Shown: positions 35,141 through 46,575 of the stretch, piece by piece
Layout of the letters: every line of letters starts with the position of its first letter
Numbering within the stretch: the stretch's first letter is position 1
From: Paramarasmius palmivorus
Lineage: Eukaryota; Basidiomycota; Agaricomycetes; Agaricales; Marasmiaceae
Assembly (NCBI GenBank): GCA_037176845.1
Contig: JAYKXP010000007.1
Location: forward strand, 806,001 to 870,000
DNA length: 64,000 bases
Direction of reading: 5' to 3'
Notes under the pieces: generated by a model
What the model was told of the DNA's origin: nothing
What the model saw: the letters and a program-made list of their open reading frames with translations, nothing else
Databases searched by the model: none
Made by a program: the position numbers and the translations under genes

Positions 35141-37341
35141 TTAATAGCTGCTCTTGACGAGATCGGCTCCCCTCTCAGCCAAGAGGAAAACGTTAGCCAT
35201 GATGTGGTTTTCGGGGATGTGAGGCTGTAAGAGTCATTAGTACCATGATCCTAAGCAAATAGCAGTACGATAGACTTACGAAGACCGAGGCATCGATGAT
35301 CCTCAAACCCTTAGCGCCCTTCACCAACAAGTTGGCGTCAACGACACCATTTTCAACACCACCGGGTCCCATCCTGGCCGTTCCCATTCCATGGTTAACA
35401 GTGACCGAGTGGTTCCTAGCGAAGTTGGCGTAGTCCTCATCAGTGACGAGAGTGGCACGCTCGCCGTAAGGTCCGATGAGGAAACCGTCCCAAGCGGGCT
35501 GAGAGATGAAGAGCTCAGAGTCTTTCAAGACCTGAACCATGGATTGGATATCGTAGTCGGTGGTGAACATGCCGAGATCGATGATAGGGGCATCCCAGAT
35601 ACTGGAAGATTGAAGGGTCATGTATCCACCTATAGCCGAATGAATGAGTTTTTTTGGCAACTTGGTGCAGTTCACTCGGACTCACGAGAAGTAGGGGAGA
35701 CGAGGGCCGCAACAATAGTCATGAAGTTGCCGTCGTCGGGTAGAGGTGGTCCAAATTGAGCGTAGCCATTCTATCAAAGATGTGAGCGGGGAACCACGTA
35801 TCTACGAAGCAAATATGCGTACCTTGAAGATAAGCTCGGTGTTTGCACTAAGAGGTCCCGCAGATGGATCAAGCCCATCAGCAAAACCGTCGGGGTTCTT
35901 CAGGAAGGCTGCCATATTTCCACCGGGAGGAACAACCAACAAACCAGTCCTGTTGGTCTCCCATTGCTCCAAAAGGTTGTTTGCGAAAGAGGTGTCACGA
36001 GTGATCTCGTCGGTGGTGGTCGCGTTGACAAGGTAGTAATTCGGCAGCAATGGGTGATCAATGAGGTGCTGTCCGACATCGGGAGAGTTGACCTGAACAG
36101 GGATGTTCAAGCTTTCCAATGTCTCTTGGGGACCAATTCCGGAGAGCATAAGGATTTGGGGAGTTCCATATACACCGGCAGCGAGGATAATTTCCTTGTT
36201 TGCGGTAATGTTCCTTGGTGCACCTAAAGGCACGACAAATAAGTATGAATATGCGGGGAAAGATAAAACCAAACTTACTCTGAGGGTCATGAGTGATTTC
36301 AACGGTACTGTACACTGGTGAACCGTCTACGGTTCCGTTAGAGTATAGCTTGGTAACCCTTGTGTGAACGACGACGTCAAGGTTGGGCCTATCGAGAGCA
36401 GGGACGAGGTAAGCTGTCGCAGCACCATCTCGTGCGCCATCGGCGACTGCACTGAGGAAGTAGCCTATTCCCAAGGTCAGGCATTGTTCCGCCTAAAATG
36501 ATAGGTGACATACCAGTACCAGTCGTATCGCCATCATTGAAATCAACATTATAGTGCCAACGACCACCCAAGGATGTGGAAACGTTCGTAACAATAGACT
36601 CCAGGCGACCGAGGTAACTTGGCAGGCAAATTTCCGTCTGGCCCTCTGCGCCGTAGGCAGAAGGTAATGCTTGGCCGGTACCGTTGTGTCCGTCAACAGG
36701 CGGAACTAATCTCCCTGCTCGGTCGTTATACTTCTTCATAGCAGGCCACCCCCATCCGCTATCACCGCTGAGCTCAGCAAACTTGTCCCAGACGTCATTG
36801 GACCCTCGGTGCCATGTCACAAAGTCTAAAACTTTGTCAGGTGCGAGAAGAATAATTCAATGAATTTGATCTCACTGATACTGCTGCTACCACCGAGAAC
36901 GAATCCCCGAGAGAGAGGAATAGTCCTATTGAGGCATCCTACTTGAGGAGTACTTGTGAAGTTCCAGTCCACCTCGCTGTGCAGGGCATTCGTAGCCAAG
37001 AAGGGTACGATAATGTCCTGGATACCAGCGTTGCTACAAGACCAATCATCAGCGTAGCTCAAGGTATGAACCCCGGAAAACATACTCAAGACCTGCCTCC
37101 ACGACAAGAACGCTGACATTGGGGTCTTCTGTAAGACGATTGGCCAGGATACTTCCAGCTGTTCCCCCTGTAGATTGAAGATTTGCAGTGAGCAGCTGGC
37201 CACCAGGAAGAAGCTTGATCCATAGAACTCACCTCCAATGACTACAAAATCATACTCCGAGTCGGGTACATCGGTGTACGATGTGTATAGCTCTGCAGCT
37301 ACGAGAGGAAGGAGCGCCACGAAGGAAGGAAGAAGCTTCAT
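35141..37341 (-). CDS. Secreted GMC oxidoreductase, aryl-alcohol-oxidase-like (copy 2)
   Basis: Close paralogue of the gene at 30889-33086 with the same exon-intron pattern. Start 37341 with signal peptide MKLLPSFVALLPLVAA. FAD-binding YDFVVIGG|GTAGSILANRLTED, VLVVEAG, GFVLGGSSSI, TWHRGSNDVWD, KEIILAAGVYGTPQILMLSG, VGQHLIDHP, then the C-terminal NHGMGTARMGPGG and PHIPENHIMANVFLLAERG, ending ...DLVKSSY. Nearly every block matches copy 1 with scattered substitutions, so the duplication is fairly recent. All splice junctions keep frame. A TATA box lies at 37400-37407. By family it produces H2O2 outside the cell from aryl or alkyl alcohols; the exact substrate is unknown. Confidence 0.93.
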
Positions 37342-38399
37342 CTCTGGGCTGTTTGCGTTGAAGCTGGAGGAGGATGATTTTTGCCCTATACTTCCAAGGT
37401 ATTTATACGCGTCAAAGTACGCCCAACAGGTGGCTCATCGTCGTAAGAGGCTGATTGCGACGTGTCGCGCCTGCTAGAATGAATACATTCTGGTGTGGGG
37501 CTCCATGTATGTATTACAGGCACAACTGTCAATTGGGAACGGAGTGCCAGGATCAGTCGTGTCCAGGGGCTGTACACGGTTTTTGTGTTGCTAATGGAGA
37601 GGAAATTGAGAGGTGATTAGATGTGATATCATGTTGATGTCTGTGCTTCTTCGTAACAGAGGTTCTCTTTTGATGGAATCCATTGCTTTGGCCTCAATAC
37701 GTTAAAATTCTGCAAAGCATAGCACAAAAAGATAGATAGCTCACTGGGTTGAACGGTTCTACATCCCAAGCATGCCTTGACAAAGCGATGCACTCCCGCC
37801 CCGCCATCTAACCCGATCCTTGGCACACGGAACAAAGCTACCCATCAGTACAAAAGTACGCAGACATTTGACGCGATGTCGGGTGAGGAGTGGGAAGGCG
37901 GGATGGGGCGGGTTATGTTCGAATGACCTGGAATGACGACCTGGAACGCTTTACGCGATGCCTGAACACGACCAATTTCATTTTTTGTGCATGAATTCAG
38001 TGGTCAAATGTAACTTTCAGACTCGCGAATGATTGAAATCCATTGAAAGGAATGGGTTGTGGGTGTAACCTTGAGATCCTCGGTGAATATCTGGGTCTGC
38101 CCGCGGTACAAAGGTTGACATGGCGGTCGGAGTGCAAGAGGAGTCGTGTGAAAACTGACAAACGTCTATCTGATCCTAGACAGTATAACGACCACAAAGG
38201 CTGTTACTGTCAATATGGCAGTAGGGTTGACGGTTATTGAGAATAAACACTCTGGGCCCATTACATTACCGCTGAAATTGTAAAGCATGGTGTATGTCAG
38301 TTGAGTCAAGTACATTGTATATCCATTTACAATTATAATCCTAATTCACGTTCTGGAATAGCAAGGTAAAGGTAGTGATACGAGGATGAGATTGCAATC
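37342..38399. other. 1.06-kb intergenic region upstream of GMC copy 2
   Basis: Between GMC copy 2 (start 37341, minus) and the beta-xylosidase stop (38400, minus). It holds the GMC copy 2 promoter and the beta-xylosidase 3' UTR. Reading frames here are short and without motifs. Confidence 0.5.
37400..37407 (-). promoter_or_regulatory. TATA box of GMC oxidoreductase 2
   Basis: TATAAATA on the minus strand, about 59 nt before the start codon at 37341. Same octamer and nearly the same spacing as at GMC copy 1. Confidence 0.7.
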
Positions 38400-40908
38400 T
38401 CAAGGTTGCGGCCACTGAATGAGTGTTGCCTGATCCCCGGTCAAAGTGACGGTCTTCGACAACTTTCCATTAGCGCCCGTGTCCAAGATGAGTTCGTATT
38501 GTCCAGGATAAAGGATCCGGTTTCCTCGTTCGTCTGTCCTTGCAATAGTTCCTAGGGTAATTTTCAAGGAAGCAACGGCGCTCGAGCCTGGTTGAATGTT
38601 CTTCAGTCTCGAGTAAGAGACCAACTCCTTCTTTGGTGCTGGTTGTGGACCCGCGGTGGTCCGCGAAAAAAGTAAGGCAACATAATCGGAAGCCCTCGAA
38701 CCGGTATTACTAACTGTGACGCCGAATGTATCCAAGACACCCAGGTCGAGATGGATAGCACCGGAGGCGGCGGAAACAAGATTTTGGATGTTATATGAGC
38801 TACCACCGGAGGCCCAAGAGAACGCAAACGTCGTATAGTGAAGGCCTGTCCCGAATTCGTACACAGCCTGTCCATTGTACCACTAAGGCAAAGCAATGAG
38901 CCATTACATCTTGATAGGGAAAAGGAAAGTTGACTTTGTAGGTTCGACCAGGGTTCGAGTTGCCAGGTCGGAGGTTCATGTTGGTCATAGCAACCTGATT
39001 GACGTAGGACGCGGGATATTGGGTCAGAGGCAGTCGCCCGGCTGGCGCTACTTTGCCAGTTATGATGTCTACTAGAGCGGTTCCTCCACTTTGGCCAGGG
39101 TAACCTCCCCAAATGAGGGCTTTGACCTTTGACTATGTCAGATTCATACTTTGCTATAACATCCACCAACTTACTCTGCTGTCATCTCGAAGGGAGGAAC
39201 TATCTACCTGTCCACCACCCATTTGGAGAACTACCAAAGGCTTCCCCGTGTTCGCCAGCTGCTTGATAAGATCGAGTTGATTCCCAGGCCAAGTGATCTC
39301 GGTCCTATCGAGGCCTTCAGTCTCGATACTAGTATCGATTCCACCTAGGTAAAAAACAACATCGGCTGAATTAGCGGCATTGACAGCCGCGCCAAAGCCA
39401 GATGTATCCTGTGAGTTGATTGCGGTACCGGTTTGCACATTAACAGTGTAACCGGCGTTCTTGAAGGCTTGCTCGGGGCTGACAAGGAATGGAGCTGCAC
39501 CGTTATAGTTCGATTGCATTTGTGATGTTGCCCGCGCCCATGGTCCAATGAGTGCAACCCTTTTCACGCTCGAGGCGAGAGGAAGAATACCATCATTCTT
39601 GAGTAGAACAATGCCTTCTACTGCTGCTTGATAGGCCAGCTGCTGAGCAGACTGTGTGTTGACATCGGACCAGCGCAGCTGACGGTATGGTTGGTTGGCA
39701 GGAGGATCGAAGTAACCGAGACTGGAAGTTATGTGTGAGTTCAGCGCCTGAAAGTAAATGTGCCAATGCTTACCGCACGAGAGAGTTGTATGCACGAGTA
39801 AGAGCCGTACGGACTCGTTGTTCATCAATAAGACCCTGCTGCAATGCTCCACTGATATGCGTTGCATACGTGCCCTTTCCTCCCCAAGTGCAGTCGATAT
39901 CTGTACCTGCGCGAAGTGCAACTGCAGACGCATTTTCGTATGTCCCACTAAAACGATGGGCGTCGTTAATGTAACCAATAGCGCCACAATCAGAGACGAT
40001 CCATTGTTCATCTCCAAGCTCCCACAGCTCTCGTACAACATTCTGTAGGAGATAACGGTTGGCGCAGGAAGGAACGCCGTTCACGGCATTATAGCTGCAC
40101 ATCACGGAGGACGCTTTGGCATCCCGGACGCAACTCTGGAAGGAAGGAGAGTAGTATTCGGCGAGGTCTTGGAGAGACATCTGCGCGTTGAAGCCAAACC
40201 GCTCGATCCCGTTCCATTTCTCCAAGTCATAACCAGCCCAGTGCTTGCAGTCGGCAGCGACTTTCAGGTACGGTGAGGGATTGATACCACCTTGCAAACC
40301 GGATATCAATTGATAAACGTATTGGGAAAGATGGAAAGGGTCTTCTCCTGGGGTCTCTTGGCCTCTTCCCCAACGAGGATCTTTGTAAGGGTTGATGTTG
40401 GGAGTGAAAAAATCTAATCCGGCACGGTTGGCGTTGTTGAAAGGCACGAGCCTCGGTACTGATGACGTCTGCAACCTTCCCGATGAGCTCGTCATCGAAT
40501 GCAGCTCCCATCAAAATCGGTGCAGGGAAAGATGTCGCAGAACTAAATTCTTGTCCGGCTCCACCAAACGAAGTACCTGGGCTATAACCTACACCATGCT
40601 ATACAAGGGCTAAGCAAGTCGTTGACAGCATAACAGGGGCAGCCGCTTACCAGAGCTTCGCTCCACCAATTGTATGCCGGAATTCCCAAACGCGATACTC
40701 CTGGAGAGTAGGCATCCACGTTCTGAATGACCTCATCGGTAGTGAGTGCTGCCACCAACGCTTTGGCACGGTCTATAGAGCGTGCAGTGACATTGCACAC
40801 TTGATTGTTCTTCAGGGGCCCATTGACACAGTCAGGAAAGGCACCATGAGCAGTGATAAAGACGGAGCTGAAGGCCAGAAGAGTGATCAGAGGCTTGCCG
40901 CGAGTCAT
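38400..40908 (-). CDS. Secreted GH3 beta-xylosidase, with an apparent +1 frameshift
   Basis: Exo-1,4-beta-xylosidase of glycoside hydrolase family 3, releasing xylose from xylo-oligosaccharides outside the cell. Signal peptide MTRGKPLITLLAFSSVFITAHG, then LGIPAYNWWSEAL|HGVGYSPG, TSFPAPILMGAAF, FFTPNINPYKDPRWGRG, ADCKHWAGYDLE, SVMCSYNAVNG and QWIVSDCGAI, with the Asp of SDCGAI as catalytic nucleophile. The C-terminal domain has GIVLLKNDGILPLA and ALIGPWARAT, then an FnIII-like end (KELVSYSRLKNIQPG) to ...LIQWPQP. About 760 residues, normal for the family. Between ADVISTEARAF and NNANRAGLDFF the frame changes because of one extra base near 40440-40442 (run of three A on the plus strand). A 34-nt GT-AG intron could bypass it but would delete conserved residues. 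TATA-like sequence near 40947-40956. Confidence 0.88.
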
Positions 40909-41641
40909 CGAAGAGTACGAGTTGAAAACTTCAGTCGTCGGATCGATTATAAATACCCAAGGGTGTTCCTAAAGGATATCGTGTTTCGTTTGCTTCATTC
41001 GCCAAACTCTTTCCGGCAAGTATGTACTATGCAACACGGTGTAAGGTCAGATCGAAATTCGGCAGATTTCGAAGACATCCTTGTCACCTGAGGAACGGAT
41101 TTCTGCAAGAAACATTCGAACACATGAAGCTGAGTATTGAACGGCTACATACCAGCTGCCCTTCCAGCACCTTTGTCTGCTGATGGAAGCTTCTGGATAA
41201 ACATTTACACTCCAAATCAATGACCTTGAGCTCAGGGACAAAATGCCAGCTGAGCGGCACCGATCTGTAAGCACTAGTAGAACAGCGGTCAAAAGGCGGC
41301 CGAGTCTCATAATCCATAATTCCGAGTACTGCACCTATACAGTACTTGGACGGAAGATGAGTTGGAAATGACTGTGTCCGAAGAAAGTCCAGCTAGGGAG
41401 TGAGAACAAATCATGATTACATAATATGTTTGATAAAAATCCCACGGTGGACAAACCACCGGATTCTGCCGGATTACAATTGGTTTGGGATGGTCGCCTT
41501 AAAGTTACAAGAACGAACATCTTCTGCACAAGTAAAGACGGCTTGCCAGGGTACATTCGACTATGTATTGAAACGGTCGACAAGCGGTATCAGTATGGGT
41601 AGGATATATGCACTGAAGTCAACTCCGGCATCTGCTCAGCC
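40909..41641. other. Intergenic region between GH3 beta-xylosidase and GST
   Basis: Both neighbours are on the minus strand, so it holds the beta-xylosidase promoter and the GST 3' UTR. Several short frames occur without domain motifs. Confidence 0.45.
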
Positions 41642-42437
41642 CTATTTTACCTCGGCGTATTTTTCCAATGCCAAATGAATCCTTTTCCAGATACCATCGT
41701 GCCACGTGAACAGCTCCTCCGACTCCTTCAACACCTCTTTCATCATCCTCAGCCAGCCTCCAACAATGAAATCGGCGTAAAATGGGGTTTCTCCCTCCAA
41801 GAACGGACCGTCTTTGTGAATATAGAATTTCGCCAGCTCCCCAAGCGCTGCTTTGAATTCTTCCAGCGCTTTCACCCTCGCTTCACCTCGGTAAGTCAAG
41901 TCATCCCAACATGATGCGCCTACTCTCCGCACAAAGTGGTCTCTGGTTTGCTCTGCAGTATCAGGGTTGAAGGGAAGGCCGTCCGAAAAGAGGCGGGCAT
42001 GGGCGCTAAAAATGGCATCCACTTGGGCATTGAAAGCCTTGTGGAGGCCTATAGTCGACGGAGGAAAGAGTCTGGGTCCATCGGGGTATGCCTTGTCAAG
42101 GTATACTGCGATATCGAATGTATCTCCGACGAGCTCGCCGGTCGATGTATCCTTGACGACAGGCAGGGTATAGAATGGGGTGCCATTGGGGAAGAATCGC
42201 ACTGGGTCACAGCCTAGTTTTTTGCGTGTAGACTCGACCTCTGGCAGCTCGACCCATTCCGTTCGGTAATGCACGCCCTTGAAGTTCAATGCATACCTAT
42301 CGGGCACGGATCAGTAACTGCCTAACCGTTGATAGTAGCGTTTTAGCTCACCGAGTTTTACAGGGATTGGGTGCGTAAGGGCGAACAGGCGCAGCTGAAG
42401 CAATGTCATAGAAGAGGATAGGTTTAGAGTCGGTCAT
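41642..42437 (-). CDS. Glutathione S-transferase, fungal-specific FuA/etherase-like class
   Basis: Two exons, joined in frame by an intron just after ...NPCKTR. Start MTDSKPILFYDIASAAPV at 42437; the thioredoxin-fold N-domain continues YALNFKGVHYRTEWVELP, with the GSH-binding turn TLPVVKD and then GDTFDIAVYLDKAYPD. The all-helical C-domain runs through GPFLEGETPFYADFIVGG and ends LALEKYAEVK. About 250 residues. It resembles fungal FuA GSTs and bacterial LigE-type beta-etherase GSTs, which by family bind or transform aromatic compounds released from wood. Cys26 sits at the start of helix alpha1, where the GST catalytic residue lies. It is intracellular (no signal peptide). Minus-strand neighbours are beta-xylosidase and an SDR. 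Confidence 0.9.
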
Positions 42438-42487
42438 TGTAGGTGAGTTGAATGCGAGTGATAGAACCATATTGCTTCTGGAAGCAG

Positions 42488-42496
42488 ATTTATATA
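42488..42496 (-). promoter_or_regulatory. TATA box of the GST gene
   Basis: TATATAAAT on the minus strand about 51 nt before the GST start codon at 42437. Confidence 0.6.
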
Positions 42497-42656
42497 CTGC
42501 TGGAAGTCCCTACAATTGAGTCATTTTTATCTTCGAATGAACGCATGGCTGGGGATCCGGAACCGCTCGACGGCACCTTCCAGGACAGCGCCCATTCTGA
42601 CTGGTACTCGCTTCGTGCGAGTTGCCGACCTATAGGCGAAAGGACCGTGAAAGAAG

Positions 42657-42671
42657 CTTGCGAATCGCAAG
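42657..42671. repeat. Near-perfect palindrome, copy 1, upstream of the GST
   Basis: CTTGCGAATCGCAAG: two 7-bp arms around one central base. A second copy lies 75 bp further upstream of the GST. It could bind a dimeric regulator. Confidence 0.5.
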
Positions 42672-42731
42672 AGAAAAAAGATGTGTGCCGTATGTTGATC
42701 TTGGCATTGACTCGAGCTCATCCTAACCTCG

Positions 42732-42746
42732 CTTGCGAATCGTAAG
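42732..42746. repeat. Near-perfect palindrome, copy 2, upstream of the GST
   Basis: CTTGCGAATCGTAAG, one mismatch from copy 1 and in the same orientation; both copies are followed by an A-rich run. Confidence 0.5.
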
Positions 42747-42974
42747 GCAAAAAAAAAAAAACATCGCAAGCCGTTTGTCCAACCCTCAATGATACCTTGG
42801 CTCGGGCTATAAATCCTGTAGAACATGGAACAACCACTCTAGCAAGTCGCGCTGTTGAGCCATGACTTCGTCACCGCTGAATACGCATAATGAGATCTAA
42901 CATCTCAGTACCCTATGCAAGACGACGAATCTTACAAAAAGCCCGAATTACGACCCAAACGACCTAAAAAGAAA

Positions 42975-44002
42975 CTAGGCCAACCTCTTTCTCGTCTCCT
43001 CCAGCGAATGATTCCAAAACGCCTCTTTCTCCACACCATTGTCCTTCAGCCCGATCTCCTTTGCACGATTATCTCTCCAATGAGGGCCTGCCTCTCCATG
43101 TAAGAGGGCGTAAAGATGGTACTCTCCGCTCTCTTCTTCGGACATGGAGAAGAACGACCAGATGAAGGTAAGGACCGGATTAATGAAGTTTGCAAGCCAG
43201 AAAGCCTCGGGGAGCTGCATGGTTCGGTTGAATTGAGGCGTACGCACGAACCAAGGGTTCATGTGTGTGAATGCGATGCCTGGATTGCGGGATGCAAAAC
43301 CCTGTGTCGTATGATACGAATCAGTGCTATTCCGATGAGTAAAAGTTGGTGACACACCTCGATAGCAAGGTCCCCGTACACAGCGCTCACGAATGGTGCA
43401 TGGCAGGCTGGTCCATTCTTACTTTTCTTGTATCCAAAATCATCATTTTTCGGTACCCAAGGCCACAAGGCACCGGCACCCAAGCAGGAAGCGACCTTCG
43501 CATCTTCTCCTGCATCTTTGGCCGCATGCAGGAGTGGGAGCGTCTCTTGAATGACCTTGAACCTATGGTAATACCTCAGCGCAAGCTGATGGTCAATACC
43601 TTCCTCGGTATCGTTGCGACGATTACGGAGAGAAGCATATCCAGCGGAAAGGAAGAGGAAATTGATTCTCTGCGGGAGTCCGGAGACCTGAAGAAGGCGT
43701 TGAATGTCCGTAACAGCAATCTCGACATTCTTCATCAAGGCAACATCGGATTGGATGAACTCCCTCAGAACCTTCCTTCCGTCCAATGGTCGAACCATTC
43801 CTTCCAAAATCCTCTCTGCTGCATCTCTGCTGCGTGCGACGAGGATGATATGGACGTTTCCGTTCGTGTATTGAGCCAATAATTCAGCTGTTCGTTGACC
43901 GATTCCGCTGGTTCCACCAACAAAGATGGCGATGGGAGTATAAGTTTTCGAGAGACGAGAGCCGGCGAGAGCGTTATTGGACTTGGCTTCTGAGAGCTTC
44001 AT
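42975..44002 (-). CDS. Short-chain dehydrogenase/reductase (copy A)
   Basis: NAD(P)-dependent SDR. Start MKLSEAKSNNALAGS at 44002; the dinucleotide motif is IAIFVGGTSGIGQRTAELL (TGxxxGxG type). Next come VHIILVARSRDAAER, the region FLFLSAGYASLRNRR and EGIDHQLALRYYHRF. A candidate catalytic Y-x3-K is DFGYKKSKN. One intron separates AVYGDLAIE from GFASRNPGIAFTHMNPW; the second exon runs through WSFFSMSEEESGEYHL and ends ETRKRLA. About 320 residues. The family includes retinol-dehydrogenase-like enzymes; the substrate is unknown, though aryl aldehydes or ketones would fit the neighbourhood. The gene is divergent from an F-box gene and is duplicated at 46576-47607. Confidence 0.9.
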
Positions 44003-44035
44003 CTTTTGTCTTGGGATCTAAGGGGCTCATTGCGC

Positions 44036-44094
44036 GAGTATATATGGTGGTAGAAAGGAGGACGCGTCAGTCAAGCGCCGTCGGGATTGCCGAA
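44036..44094 (-). promoter_or_regulatory. SDR copy A promoter block, conserved in copy B
   Basis: Contains a TATATAT stretch at 44039-44045 about 37 nt before the SDR start, then ggacgcgtcagt and ccgtcgggatt on the plus strand. A nearly identical block is at 47642-47700 before SDR copy B. The spacing to the ATG is the same. Confidence 0.65.
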
Positions 44095-44358
44095 CTGCAC
44101 CCCTTGCCTTGTCTTGAAAGTTCTCAACGTTCCCACCCGGCTCCCACCGTCCATCTGTTTCCGTGCATACTGATTGTCAACGAATGAATACCTGCATTCT
44201 CCTAAAATAAAGTCCCAAAATCAAGACTAAGTACGTGGCATCAACTTGTAAAGGTCACGGATGACCATTGTCGATGACTCGATGATGGGGCATGATTAAG
44301 ATTCGATATTCAATGCCGTGATCTCAAGGTTGGCTCATTACACTGACGGTCATCACCC

Positions 44359-45873
44359 ATGTTGCAATGTGAGTTGTGGAAATTGTAGCTGCACTAGGGC
44401 TAAAAACTGACTGTCTAACTTAAACAAGATGAGACGAGTGTTGAAAAGCTCGTCGCAAGCCACGAGCTTCCGTTTCTCGTCGGGACTATTGACGGAGGAG
44501 AACTGGCATCGACGATAGAGAGCGTTCGCGACTGGCAAACACAAACTCCAGGAAGCGGAAACATTCGTCAACCCGTTCCCAATCTTCCATTTGACGTTCT
44601 CCAGGAGGTCTTCTTGGCTTGCGTAGAACCCCAAATTGCCAGCGATATCATTTCTCTGATTCCAAAGACGTTCAATGATTCTTTGGATCCAACCCTGCCT
44701 CCATGGACTTTGAGTCAAGTTTGTCGCTCGTGGCGGCAAGCAGCCTTGATGACCTCATCTCTATGGACCTTCATAGGCATACAAATGCCAACACCTGATA
44801 ACACATCGGTGCACAAGAAAAACTCGATGGCCACTCAATTGTCTACCCTTTATTCTCGTTCACGCAATCGTCCCCTTTCCATTGAGGTGAAGTCTTACTA
44901 TCCCGTCAGCCCAGACGACGTACTATTATCCACTCTTTGCTCTCATTCATCTAGATGGGAAAGGGTACGATTCTCGTTCAACGGGGATGATGTTCTCCAA
45001 AGCATGTCTCCATTGATCAAATCCAAACTACCCATCTTGCACTCTCTATCCGTTAATCTGTATGGCAACATCGCACTCAACAGCGCCCTCGATGCTTTCG
45101 AAGATGCGCCAAAACTCCAGCGTGTTACCGTTAGCGGTCTTCCTCACGATCTTTATGCTTCTCTCCGAATCCCATGGAGCCAGATTACTCGTTTCACTCG
45201 TCATGATACTCTGTCCAGGACGAACATGAACATAAGTAATCATCTGGCTCACATGCGCGATATCGTGGAATACGACGACGCGGGTTTCCAATGGCCAGCT
45301 GGACCCAATGTCCATTTACCACGTCTCCGGAAACTAATCCTGGGCCTCGCAGGGCGCGCCTCGGAATCTATTGCATGGAACCGGCTCCAACTAAGCAGTC
45401 GCTTCGACGACATGCGAGTATCCGGTGTAACGTCTAATCCTGGCTCATTTCTACCATTTCTGCTTCGTTGGGGTGGTACTCTTCGCACTCTGTATTTGGA
45501 AGACTCGCTTATCAACGAGCCTGACGGGGTTCAGGTAATCGGCCAACTTCATTCACTTCAGACCCTTTCGCTATTCTATCGGCGGACCACACCAGATAGG
45601 CTGGTAAAGGCCCTTACAGAACTCCATCCCCTGCATTTCCTTCCGAAACTGCAGCATCTCTCATTCTTTGGGGCTTTCAATGTTGCAGAGAATGCGATGG
45701 TCGAGATGCTGTTGGCGAGGTTACGGGGCGACAATCCATTACAGACCTTTGGATCCCCCTCGTATCCTTCGGTTGAAGCTGCGAAGGAACTGGTGAGGCG
45801 AGGATTGGTTTTGAGACGAACAAGCCATATGGACTGGAGCCAGTCCTTTTCGGGGTTCCGACTGTTGGGCTAG
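44359..45873 (+). CDS. F-box/LRR-like protein (copy A)
   Basis: Start ATG 44359 encodes MLQ; a 60-nt intron (donor at 44369, acceptor aacaag before 44429) joins it to YETSVEKLVASHELPF. The F-box-like domain is VPNLPFDVLQEVFLACVE, followed by LPPWTLSQVCRSWRQAAL and SLWTFIGI, the typical agaric F-box pattern. The rest is a leucine-rich repeat-like region (LPILHSLSVNLYG, APKLQRVTVSGLP, LHSLQTLSLF, LPKLQHLSFFG). About 485 residues, ending ...SGFRLLG. By family, F-box proteins recruit substrates to SCF ubiquitin ligases; targets are unknown. It is paralogous to the gene at 48015-49574 and head-to-head with SDR copy A. Confidence 0.8.
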
Positions 45874-46575
45874 GTACCGTTTTCACGGTTTGGATTGCTA
45901 TTAGTGCATTTGCACCGTTCATTTGAACATAGCATCTTGAGCTTGAACAGTCAACTTGAATACGTTTTTTCTTGGTAATACATATCTATGAGCGGCAGTT
46001 GATTATAATGTTTAGATCGACGAAAGGCGTCACCCATGCTCCAGATTATGTTTCTTGACTTCTCCAATTGGTCCCCCAGTCAAAGTCCACAAAATGATCC
46101 TTCACATCACCATCGGATACGGGCGACTTCAGAAGGTTGACGTTTCGGATATCAGCAGCCGTATGGAACTTTTCGAATAATCGGTTAATTTAAAGAGTTA
46201 ACATGAGGAACTCGCAAGTGTCGTTATGTTCTCTAGAGCAGCCTAGCAGTTTGTGTCGATCTTTGGTCGCCACTTCATATTTCCTCGACGAAAGAGCAAA
46301 TGGCAGCACAAAATCATTAAGACTAGAATGCGTGCTTCAGGTCGGAGGACCACTGCACGATGACTCGAAGGGCTCGAGGTAGGTAGTACGATGCGTTATT
46401 AACATACCCTTGGGCTGGATTGGATGCAGGATGATACCAAGTTATGAAAGTTCAGTTTCCCGACTACCGTAGTAGTCCCGATGGAAACTCGGAAAGGTTT
46501 CCAAGAAAAGAGGAAAAACGGGTACTGAATGTCTCATACACGGACTTCGTGCTTACTATAGGATTATCGTTAAAC
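45874..46575. other. Intergenic region between F-box copy A and SDR copy B
   Basis: Lies between convergent 3' ends, at the junction between the two copies of the duplicated pair. No exon or repeat is obvious. Confidence 0.45.

Larger units (their letters stand above)
42438..42974. other. GST upstream region with two palindromic repeats
   Basis: Holds the GST promoter (TATA-like sequence at 42488-42496) and the 3' UTR of SDR copy A. Two copies of a near-perfect palindrome are annotated separately. A run of thirteen A starts near 42748. No supported exon. Confidence 0.5.

Noticed and set aside
42748..42760. A-run as evidence for a retrotransposed gene
   Set aside because: No coding sequence ends before it and no target-site duplication is visible; a simple homopolymer is enough.
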